Assembly (NCBI GenBank): GCA_003525905.1
Contig: DQIA01000037.1
Location: 5,393 to 69,392 of the forward strand
DNA from: Clostridiales bacterium
GTDB lineage: Bacteria > Bacillota > Clostridia > Oscillospirales > Oscillospiraceae
Direction of reading: 5' to 3'
Length of the DNA stretch: 64,000 nt
A program made the translations under genes and the position numbers. Below, one piece after another: positions 25,599 through 34,900 of this stretch (position 1 is its first letter; every line of letters begins with the position of its first letter). Under the pieces are notes generated by a model. It did no database searches. It was not told the origin of the DNA and saw nothing but the letters and a program-made list of their open reading frames with translations.

Positions 25599-25838
25599 AT
25601 GGTTAAAATCAGACTGAGAAGAATGGGTGCGAAGAAGGCTCCTTACTACCGCATCATCGTTGCCGATTCCCGCAGCCCGCGCGACGGCCGCTGCATCGAA
25701 GAGATCGGCACCTATGATCCCCTGACCGAGCCGGCCACCATCGCTGTCGACGCCGAGAAGGCCCAGCAGTGGATCAAGAACGGCGCTCAGCCGACCGACA
25801 CCGTGAAGGCGCTTTTGAAAAAGGCTAACGTCCTTTGA
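25599..25838 (+). CDS. rpsP: 30S ribosomal protein S16
   Basis: A 79-residue protein with the S16 N-terminus [25 protein letters not shown] and the typical EEIGTYDPL segment. Its length is normal for the family. It has a TTTGGAGGTG site before the ATG. It follows ffh after a 60-base gap and precedes khpA by 17 bases, the standard Firmicute order. Confidence 0.98.
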   Translation: MVKIRLRRMGAKKAPYYRIIVADSRSPRDGRCIEEIGTYDPLTEPATIAVDAEKAQQWIKNGAQPTDTVKALLKKANVL

Positions 25839-25855
25839 TCGAGAGGGACTGCACG

Positions 25856-26086
25856 ATGAAGGAACTCTTGCTCTATGTGGCAAAGCAGCTTGTTGACGAT
25901 CCCGAGGCCGTGACGGTCACGGAGCGCGAGGACGGCGAGAGCACCGTTCTGGAGCTTCACGTTGCGCCTGAGGATATGGGCAAGGTCATCGGCCGCCAGG
26001 GACGCATCGCAAAAGAGATCCGGACCATCATCAAGGCCGTCTCCCAGCGTGACGGCAAGCGCGTCACCGTTGACATTGTGGACTGA
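25856..26086 (+). CDS. khpA: KH-domain RNA-binding protein KhpA
   Basis: A 76-residue single KH domain with the GxxG loop in GKVIGRQGRIAKEIRTII (about residues 40-57). KhpA works with KhpB as an RNA chaperone affecting cell-wall and division genes. The ATG at 25856 (AGAGGG upstream) gives the usual start MKELLLYV. In most relatives rimM, trmD and rplS follow; here an ABC transporter comes next. Confidence 0.95.
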   Translation: MKELLLYVAKQLVDDPEAVTVTEREDGESTVLELHVAPEDMGKVIGRQGRIAKEIRTIIKAVSQRDGKRVTVDIVD

Positions 26087-26087
26087 T

Positions 26088-26126
26088 GCAAATTCGCTCG
26101 CTGCATCCCTGCAGCGGGCATTTTGC
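26088..26126 (+). terminator. Possible terminator after khpA
   Basis: CGCTGCA pairs with TGCAGCG (26099-26116) inside longer imperfect arms ATGCAAA / TTTTGCAT. The T tract is interrupted, so this is a weak candidate. Confidence 0.4.
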
Positions 26127-26212
26127 ATTTCTCCCCTTTTGCCCCGCCGGCCCGCCGGCCCGCGTGCATGCCGCTGTCGTGCACACAGACCTGTCATGGA
26201 GGAACCGCTGTT

Positions 26213-27943
26213 ATGAAATCTGAACAGACCCGCGCCCGGGCGCTGCGCAGGCAGCTGACCGCGACGTTCTATCGAAAAAATAAAGCCACATTCTTTGTCA
26301 CGGCGGGTGCAATGCTCCTGCTCGGCGGCGCGCTGCTGGCCGTCGCCTGGATCCTGCAGCAGATCATCGACATTGCCTCCGGCGACAGCGTTGCCCCGCT
26401 CGTTCGCATGTGCTGGCTGTGTCTCGGTGTTCTGGTGAGCGTGACAACGATCTATGTGGTGCAGTGCTATACCTACCCCGCCTTTCTGCGGCGCGCCATG
26501 AAGCAGTATAAAGAATACGCCTTCACGGAGCTGACGAAGAAAAGCATCAGCACGTTCTCGGACGAGAATACGAGCCGCTATATCTCCGCCCTGACGAATG
26601 ATGCCGTCTGCATCGAGACAAATTACCTTGCGAAGATCTTTACACTTCTGACAAAGAGCGTCTCCTTTGTGGGCGGCCTGGTCATGATGCTGCTCTACAG
26701 TCCCCTGCTCACCGGCTTTGCCCTGCTGCTGTCGCTCGTGCCGCTGGCTGTTTCCGTCCTGTGCGGCAACAGGCTGGCGCGGATGGAGACGGAGGTCTCG
26801 CGGCAGAACGAGTCGTTCGTCGCCATGACGAAGGACCTTCTGTCCGGCTTCTCCGTTGTCAAGAGCTTCAAGGCAGAGGCAGAGGTCGTTGCCCGCTTCT
26901 GCCGCCGTAACGAGGAACTGGAGGAGACGAAGGGCCGTCGCCGCCGCATGGAGGAGGTCATCACCATGCTCGGTACCGGCGCCGGAATCGTGGCCCAGCT
27001 CGGCGTGTTCCTGTTCGGCGCCTATCTTGCCGTAACGAAACAGGGCGTTACGCCCGGCGTTGTCATCGTGTTCCTGCCGCTCATGAGCTTCGTGGTCGAT
27101 CCCATCGGCTCCGTGCCGCCCATTCTGGCCAACCGCCGCGCCGCTGTCGCCCTCATCGACAAGCTGGCCGACGCCGTGGGCAAAAACGTCCGCGAGAGCG
27201 GCGAACAGATGGACCCGGTCCTGCGCGACGGCATCACCATCGATCACCTGACCTACGGCTATCACGAGAGTGCGCCCGTCCTGAACGACGTTTCCGTCCG
27301 CTTTGAGGCCGGAAAAAGCTATGCCATCGTCGGCACATCCGGCAGCGGCAAGTCCACGCTCGTGAACCTGCTCATGGGCAGCAGCAACGACTATCAGGGC
27401 AGCATCCGCTTCGATCAGCGCGAGCTGCGCAGCATTGCAACGGAATCACTCTACGGCCTTGTTTCCGTCGTGCAGCAGAACGTGTTTATCTTCGACGATA
27501 CCATCCGCAACAACATCACGATGTTCCGCCACTTTGACGAGATGCTTGTGCAGCAGGCCACGGAGAAGGCCGGTCTGACTCCCCTTTTGGCCGAGCGTGG
27601 CGAGGACTATATCTGCGGTGAGAACGGCTCCGGCCTCTCCGGCGGCGAGCGGCAGCGCATCTCTATCGCGCGCTGCCTGCTGCGGCAGACGCCCGTCCTG
27701 CTCATCGACGAGGCCACGGCAGCACTGGATGCCGCCACGGCCTATTCTGTCAGTGCCGCCATTCTGGCCATTGAGGGCCTGACGCGTATTGTTGTTACGC
27801 ACCGGCTCGAGGAGCCGCTGCTGCGGAAATATGATGAAATTCTCGTTCTGAAAAACGGCGAGATCTGCGAACGCGGCAGCTTTGACGCCCTGATGGCCCG
27901 CCGTGAGCAGTTCTATTCCCTGTTCAACGTGGCAAACGGCTGA
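26213..27943 (+). CDS. ABC exporter with fused membrane and ATPase domains
   Basis: A 576-residue half-transporter. The N-terminal ~320 residues form the six-helix exporter core (first TM at about 28-50). The ATPase domain has Walker A GTSGSGKSTL near residue 370, a Q-loop VQQNVF, signature LSGGERQRIS near 475, Walker B LLIDEATAALD near 497 and the VTHR switch His. It probably works as a homodimer, since no second half-transporter is adjacent. The substrate (drug, lipid or peptide) cannot be inferred. A GGAGG site precedes the ATG at 26213. Confidence 0.92.
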   Translation: MKSEQTRARALRRQLTATFYRKNKATFFVTAGAMLLLGGALLAVAWILQQIIDIASGDSVAPLVRMCWLCLGVLVSVTTIYVVQCYTYPAFLRRAMKQYKEYAFTELTKKSISTFSDENTSRYISALTNDAVCIETNYLAKIFTLLTKSVSFVGGLVMMLLYSPLLTGFALLLSLVPLAVSVLCGNRLARMETEVSRQNESFVAMTKDLLSGFSVVKSFKAEAEVVARFCRRNEELEETKGRRRRMEEVITMLGTGAGIVAQLGVFLFGAYLAVTKQGVTPGVVIVFLPLMSFVVDPIGSVPPILANRRAAVALIDKLADAVGKNVRESGEQMDPVLRDGITIDHLTYGYHESAPVLNDVSVRFEAGKSYAIVGTSGSGKSTLVNLLMGSSNDYQGSIRFDQRELRSIATESLYGLVSVVQQNVFIFDDTIRNNITMFRHFDEMLVQQATEKAGLTPLLAERGEDYICGENGSGLSGGERQRISIARCLLRQTPVLLIDEATAALDAATAYSVSAAILAIEGLTRIVVTHRLEEPLLRKYDEILVLKNGEICERGSFDALMARREQFYSLFNVANG

Positions 27944-27956
27944 CCCTGACCGAAAA

Positions 27957-27997
27957 CACGGAGCCCCCGCTCTGAAAGCGGAGGCTCCGATTTTTTG
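27957..27997. terminator. Terminator between the ABC exporter and LUD genes
   Basis: A 13-base stem with one mismatch, CGGAGCCcCCGCT / AGCGGaGGCTCCG (27959-27989), is followed by TTTTTT on the plus strand and by GTGTTTT on the minus strand, so it may serve both convergent genes. Confidence 0.85.
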
Positions 27998-28009
27998 CGC
28001 CAATTTTGT

Positions 28010-28645
28010 TCAGAAGCCAAGCTCCTCGCCGACGAGGATGACATGGATGCGCCCGGCGGGGCGGCAATTTCGCGTGATGAGGATCTGATTGCAGATGCAT
28101 TCCTCACCGTGGCAGTCGGCGCAGCAGCCGGTCTGCGCGCACGGCGTTTTGCCGAGGAAGCGCTGCTCATTTTTCGGCGCGGCGATCGTTCGGGCACGGT
28201 GCACGGCCTCGTCGAGCGTATCGACGACCTTGTTCATCCCGGCGATCACGATGATCTCGCGCGGACCGAACACGATGGCAGCAACGCGGTTTCCCTTGCC
28301 GTCGATATTCACCAGTTCTCCCGTAAGGCTGACAGCATTCGCGCCCGTCAGGAAGAAATCGGCAGAGAGGCAGTCGTGGGCCGCCTGCTCCCGCTCGGCA
28401 TCCGTCTGCATGCTCTCGCGGTCAATGACACGCCACGGGCCGTCCCGCAGGGCCTGCTGCAGGCCGATCTGGTCAGCAGAGCGCGCGCCGCCCCAGCCGA
28501 CGAGGGCATCGTGCGGAATCATCCGCAGTGCAGCAGCCAGCGCAGAAGCCCGATCCGGGCAGTAGCATGCATCAAAATGCCGGGCGCGAAGATTCTTCAG
28601 CAGGAGCTGCGCGCGCTTTTCATAAAACAGCGAAACAGGTTCCAT
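28010..28645 (-). CDS. LUD-domain protein (LutC/DUF1121-like)
   Basis: A 211-residue LUD-fold protein with ALVGWGGARSADQIGL (about residues 49-64), DFFLTGANAVSLTGELVNIDGKGNRVA (about 98-124) and FGPREIIVIAGMNK, the hallmarks of the LUD family that includes lactate-utilisation LutC. A Cys-rich segment near the C-terminus (CAQTGCCADCHGEEC) could bind a metal cluster. No LutA or LutB partner is nearby, so its pathway is unknown. The ATG at 28645 is set by CGGAGG eight bases upstream; an earlier ATG at 28672 has no such site. Confidence 0.85.
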   Translation of the reverse strand: MEPVSLFYEKRAQLLLKNLRARHFDACYCPDRASALAAALRMIPHDALVGWGGARSADQIGLQQALRDGPWRVIDRESMQTDAEREQAAHDCLSADFFLTGANAVSLTGELVNIDGKGNRVAAIVFGPREIIVIAGMNKVVDTLDEAVHRARTIAAPKNEQRFLGKTPCAQTGCCADCHGEECICNQILITRNCRPAGRIHVILVGEELGF

Positions 28646-28964
28646 CGATTTAGCCTCCGTTTTTTCTTTCATTTTATCGCGCCGGAGGTGAAAATGCAAG
28701 GGAGCAAATTGGGACAACCGGGCAGCAACATATCAAATAGCCTCGCAGAGTTCGCCGCCCGCAGGCGGCGAATAAAATGGGATCATTTTCTCCGGCGGCG
28801 TGCACGTCGGAGAAAATACAGCTCAGTCCGTAAGTGTGCGAATCGCCCGTCAAAGGCGGGCGATTCGTGCGCGCAATGGACTGCAATCTTTTATCAGAAA
28901 AGCCTTTCGGCTTTTCTGATAGTCTTGCCGCCCTGTCCCGGGGGACAGGGCGGCCGGTATTTGC
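28646..28964. repeat. Non-coding interval holding five different perfect hairpins
   Basis: No gene is visible in these ~320 bases. Five hairpins follow one another: TTCGCCGCC/GGCGGCGAA (28751-28772), ATTTTCTCCG/CGGAGAAAAT (28785-28817), CGAATCGCCCG/CGGGCGATTCG (28839-28867), ATCAGAAAAGCC/GGCTTTTCTGAT (28893-28920) and GCCGCCCTGTCCC/GGGACAGGGCGGC (28927-28954). None has a good T tract on the minus strand. The array lies directly downstream of the giant protease gene and could protect its mRNA 3' end, act as a composite terminator, or be a mobile palindromic repeat. Confidence 0.8.
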
Positions 28965-31900
28965 TTATTTTCCAGCGGGGGCGATAGTCAGACCGTTGAG
29001 GTCCAGACCGCCGCCGACGGTGTCGATCAGCGTGATCGCGCCGGTCTCATCGAAGGAGTAGAGGCGATGCGCCGAGTCGGTCACATAGAACAGGCCGGTC
29101 GTCGGATCGTAGTCCATTTCGTTGAGGCGGTTTTCGACCATGAGGTCGACCTCTGCAAGCTTCGTGAATGTGGTGAGATCCACATCCGCGCGGATGAGCT
29201 CGGTATTGCCATAGCCTCTGGCGAGGACATAGACATTGCCGTCCTTGCAGGCAACGGTACGCGGAGACGGGATGTTCGTCATGCCAGACATATCGCGGTA
29301 GGCCGTCCAGTAGTTCAGCTGCGTGGGATCCATACGGGACGGATTGAACTGGAACAGGTAGAAGCCCGCGACAACATACAGCACCTTATTTACCGGGTCA
29401 TACGCGAGATCGTTGGCATCGGTGAAGGTGTAGACCTGGCCCTTCAGCGTGGTCTGCTTCGACGTGAGGTCGTAGTAGTAGATGTAGGGCAGGCCGCCTT
29501 CGTTGACGACATAGTACAGGCCGCCTTCGTAGTCATAGGCAAGACCCGTGATGTTCGTGCCGCCGCTGAAGGTCGCGACCTCAGTCGCCGTGGAGTCCGG
29601 CAGCTCGGGGTTGAAGCTGTAGAGAGCATCGTGCTTGGCGGAGACCGTGTAAGCCGTGGAAACAGGCTTGCCGGTCATGTCGACCACAGTCAGCGTGCAG
29701 GTGGCAGTAACGCCGGTCTCAACGCTCGTAGCGGTGATGACGACGTTGCCTGCGGCAACGGACGTGACCAGACCGTTTGCATCGACCTTCGCGACGTTCT
29801 CATCGGAGGAGCTCCAGGTGATGGCCTGGTTCGCCGCGTTGGACGGACGGACCTTGCCGGTAAGCTGGAAGGACTCGCCAAGGGCCAGACGGCCGACAGT
29901 CTTGTTCAGCAGGATGCCGTTGACCTTGCCGACAGGCGTCTGCTCTGCGGTGGGGATGGAGCACAGGAGGCCGAGATAGGCATCGCCCTGCTTCGTCGTA
30001 CGGCCGGGAGCGGTCTGGACGGAGATCTTGCCGAGGTTCACGAGCTCAGGCGTGCCCTCGCCCAGCATGAACATGTACATGCCGCTGCTCATGGCCAGCT
30101 GCTTCGTGTGATACGTTGCATGCAGGTACAGACGATCCGTGCCAAAGTCATAGGTCATCTGTGCGTTGTAGGACATGCTGCCGTAGTAGGTGCTGCCGGT
30201 GCCAACCTGAGCGCCCGGGATATCCATGACGAAGGTGCAGGCAGCTGTCTTCGGATCGACGGTGTAGAGCTTCGCCTCCACGCCGATGGCGGTGCTTCCG
30301 GCTGCATAGAGAACGCCTCTCTTGTCGATTGCAAGAGCCGTGACCTTCTCGGAGGTCGCCGCGATCTCGGTGACGGCGCCGTTATCAAGGTCGATCGTCA
30401 CAAGCTTGCCGCTGAGCGTCAGGCCGTACATGGTGCCGGTCGTGTAGTCCATGGCCATGCCGGTGACCTGATCGGTCTCCACGTCGAGGTTGACGCTGCC
30501 AAGGTTCGTGTAGGACGAAACGTCCGAAGCATCGAAGCGGTAGAAGTCGCCCTTGGAGTTGTAGGCGTAGACACAGCCGTCGTAGTAAGCGCCGGTGCGC
30601 AGGGAGTAAGTACCGATGGCAGAGGTCGTCACCGGGCAGGTTCTCAGGTTGTTGTCCGGGACCTGCAGCCAGAAGTCATAGTAGCCGCTGCCGCCGTTCT
30701 GGTCGTCGTTCAGGAACGAGAGGAACGTGCCTGCGGAGGCGTAGACCGTGACGTCGATGCTGTCCGTGAACGGGCCGCCCTCGACCTCGGGATTCTTGTT
30801 CGTGATGGAGACCGTGACGGTCGCCGTGCCGACGCCGTGGAACGTGGCAACACCAAAGCGGTCAACGGTGACGACATCGGGGTTGCTGCTGGTCCAGGTG
30901 CGAGTACGGACAGTCGGGCGGACCGGGGTCGTGACGGTATCGAGCTGCAGCGTGCCGCCGACAAGGCCGGTGACACTGTCGCCGTTCGTAATCTCGATGC
31001 CCTCAACGGGGATGTGCTTCGTCTCCGGCTCATTCTCCGGAATGGTGAACATTGCGGTGGACTCAACGCCAGACTTCGTGGAGACGTTGCCGATCTTCAC
31101 GATCGTCGCTTCGAGCTTGTCGGGATCCCATTCCTGCGGGTCGATGCGGACGAGGCACAGCGGAGAAGAACCGGCATTCATGCAGGGGTTCCAGTAGATG
31201 TTTCCAGTGTTGTAGTCATACATCATAGAAGCATAGTACCAGGTATCCTGACCGAGGGAGCCGAGCTTCGTCGTGCTCAGGGTGTCGGCATCGACCATGT
31301 AGAGGTTGCCGGACATATCCGAGACGATGATGTAGCCTTCTGCAGTGACGGTCATGGCGGGGGTGATCGCCGGGCCGCCGATCTCGCCGGAGTAGGTGCC
31401 GAGCAGGTCGATCGCGCCGGTGTCGAGGTCGACAATGGCGAGGCCGCCGTTCGTAAGATCGACCGCATACATACGACCGGTGTTGTAATCGAAGCCCATG
31501 TTGCCGAGCTCGACGCCTGCGGTGAAGCCGATGAACTCGATATCGCCGAACGTGGTCTTATCCGGGGTCTCTCCCTTGTTGACCTTGAAGCGGTAGAGGG
31601 ACGTGCCGACGCCGAACGTGCTGTCATCCATAGCGCGGGCTTCCTTCACGACAGCGTAGACATAGCCGTTGTAGTAGGCAGCACCCTGCCACATGGCATC
31701 GGTCGTGCTCTCCTCGCCGTCGATGCCGACGACCGTAAGCTTCTGCTTTGCGATCTGCGTGAGCTGCGTGGGCGTTTTGTCGGAGAACGTAACCCAGGTA
31801 AAGCCATTGGCGGCGTTCTTGTAGTCCGCCACAATATAGGTGTAGATGGCCTCTGCGGAGCCAACGACGCGGACCGTAGCGGTCGCGGTGTAATCGACCC

Positions 31901-34900
31901 ACTGCGGGACGGTGGAGCTGGTTTCTTCATCCCAGTGCCAAGGATCCCAGACCTTGCCAGTCGCGGTGATCTCGGTCTCGCCCTCGCCTACGGCGGTGAC
32001 GAAGCCCTGCTGTGTGACGGTGGCGATGGTCTCGTCCGCGGAGGCCCAGGTCAGTTCGCTTGCCTTAGCGTTCCACGGATTCCACTCGACCTCAAAGCGC
32101 TTGCGCTGGCCCTGCGTCATGGTAAGCTGATACGGGGAAAGCTGGAAGCGCTCTTGCGGATCCACGCCGATGGTGAACAGATCGGACGTCTTGTCGGTCG
32201 GAACGAACAGGGACGTCTGGCCGCCGGGGCCGTAGGTGCCGACCTCTGTGCACTTGCCGGTGGCAAGGTCGACCTTGTAGGTCATGCAGACATTGATGTA
32301 GGTGTTGCCTGCAGCCGTCTGGCTGTGTGCATACCAGTACATCGTGTCGGTGTTGTGATCATAGCCCATGGACTGGATGACATTGCAGCCGGAGTAGTTG
32401 GCGTAGTTTACGAAATCGGTCGTGCCGATGTAGGTGCACACGCCGTCGCGCTCGAGGCTGTAGAGCTTACCGGCGGTAGAAATGCCGTAAAGCTGGCCTT
32501 CCGTCGTGCAGCCGAGGGTCAGGATCTCACCGTCGGAGCCGGTGATGTCGGCGATCTTCTCAAGGGAGATGGAGCCGTTGGAGTAGAAGCTGATCTGGAA
32601 GAGAGCGTTGCTTCCGTCATCCTTGCCGTCGCCGTCGCGGTCGCCTTCATAGTTCCAGCCGACAGCGTAGAGGTGGTTGCTGACCGTATCCGAATCTCTC
32701 TTGCCCTTGTCAGAATAGTCGAGTGCCATGTCGTACAGGACCTTGAAGCCGCTGTCGCCGACCTTGCTGGACTGAGTGACGAGGGTCTGAGAACCCCAGT
32801 AGGTGTTGTACGGGGTAACAAGCACGACCGCGCCGTCCGTTGCGCGCTGGGCCACGAGGTAGCCGTTGACGTACTCTGCAGAATAATAGCGGTTCGAGCT
32901 GTCGAACGTCTCGTTGCGGTAGTCGCTCATGTCTGCCTTGTTGGCGCTGAACCAGCCGCCTTCAACGGCAGCGCGGTCAAACGTCTCGCAGCCATACAGG
33001 CGGTCGGAGCTCAGCTTCTGCATGGCAGGCTTCTGATCGGCCATTGCGCCGAGGTCGAGGGAGACATCGATTTCCGTCTCATTGCAGGCGTAGTCCGCCA
33101 CAACGATGGTGAAGTCGGGGCCGAAGCCGGTGATGTCGTAGTCCTGGGTAAAGGTCTTGCCCGGCTCATTCTTGACTTCGTACTTGCCCATAATGATGCC
33201 GTCGTTGTTGACGAAGATCAGGGCCGCGATGTGCTGGTTGTCGTTGAGCTTCAGCGGAAGAAGGACCTTGCCGTTCTCGATCTTGAGATCCTGCTGGAGG
33301 GTCGCCTCATTCTCCACAACGGGAGCCTTGTCGTCCAGCGTGACATCAAAGGAGAAGGAATCGTCCATCACGTCGTCGCCGTCATCGAGCCATGCACTGG
33401 CAGTGTAGGTGACGGTCGTGCCGTCGGGCAGCTTGTTGTCGTTCTTGTCAAGGCCGTTCCAGACCTCGCCTTCCTCTGCCAGAACATACAGCGGGATGAT
33501 CTGGCCGTAGCCGGAGTTATAGTAGGACTTTGCCATATACTCGCCGGTCAGGTCGAAGTAGACCTCGTTCGTGACCTTATCCTTAACCTGGAAGTTGATC
33601 TTCTTCAGGTTGCGGAGCAGGCCGACGTCGATCTCGGCAAGCGGGTTGGCATAGGAGAAGGCATTGTACTCGTCGCCGGAAGCGCCGGTACGGATGTACG
33701 GGTTCGTGCCGATGGCGGCATTGTTCGTGAAAATGCTGAGCGGATACAGGCTGGCTTCGTCTTCGTCAGCAGAGTCGAACGCAGGAGCCTGAGACCAGTC
33801 GCCGTAGAAGCCGAGGAACGGCATCTCGAGGTCGGTCGTGTCATCCGTGGCGGACTTCACATAGAGGAAGCCTTCGACATACATGCCGTTCTCGAAGGAT
33901 GCGTCGAGATAGGCCTTGTCTTCCGCGGTCAGCGTGATGGTGGCAGTCAGGGTGACGGACTCGCCAGCCGGAACGGTGACGCTCTCGAGCGCTTCCGTGC
34001 CGGAAATGACGGCATTCTCCGTCAGATCGGTGCCGACTTCAAGCTCTGCGCAGTAGGCCGTGATGACATCGACATCATCCTTGTTGACGGTGCCGTCGCC
34101 ATTGACGTCCAGATAGGCATAATGCACATTGTCCTCAGCGATGGGAGCATCGTCGGTGACGTGCAGCAGCAGGACGCGGGCGTCGGCCGTCGTGATCTCG
34201 CCGTCGTCATTGAAGTCATACTTCATGATGTTCGACTCGGTCGCACCGGCCACGGTCAGGGAAGCGCCCAGCGCATAGGGAGCGTGGCCGATGAACGTGC
34301 CGTTGGTGTAGGTCACGACGGTTTCGGTGAGAATGGAGGCATTGAACGTATAGGTCAGATCCTTCTCACCGGACATGTTGTTGATAGTGAACGGGAACGT
34401 GTAGACACCGTTTTTGGCGTCGTCGTCGCCCAGCTCCGCCTTGGCGCGGTTCTCATAAGCCTGCGCGTTGGACAGATAGGCAAGGGAGCTTGTTGCCTTG
34501 ACAAGGTTGGCAAGACCGGCGCCCTGGCCTCTCGGGGAGACCTCGAGGCCGTTGGAATCGAAGATGGGATCCGCCGTGCTCATCAGGAGGTTCGCAGCGA
34601 CCTGACGGAGCTCTGCTTCCTGATACTGCGGATAGTTCTGGCGCAGATACTGCATGAGAACAGCCATCGCACCGGCGATCTGCGGGGTCGCCATGGACGT
34701 ACCGCTCATAAGGCCGTAGTTGGAGCCTGCAATGCTCGGATCACGGGTGGAATAGATGTTGCCGCCGACACCGGCGATCTCCGGCTTCAGCTTCAGGTCC
34801 GGGGTGACGCCCCAGGAGGAGAAGTCGCTGAGGGTGCGGTCGCGCTTGACCTGCACGAGGTCGCCGTTGCAGCATGTCAGGGTCTTGACACCCTCGGCGA

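Noticed and set aside
26141..26170. Short GCCGGCCC repeats before the ABC exporter
   Set aside because: A few bases of GC-rich direct repeat, too short to call a repeat element or regulatory site.
28751..28954. CRISPR array
   Set aside because: The inverted repeats have different sequences and there is no direct repeat-spacer pattern; no cas genes are near.
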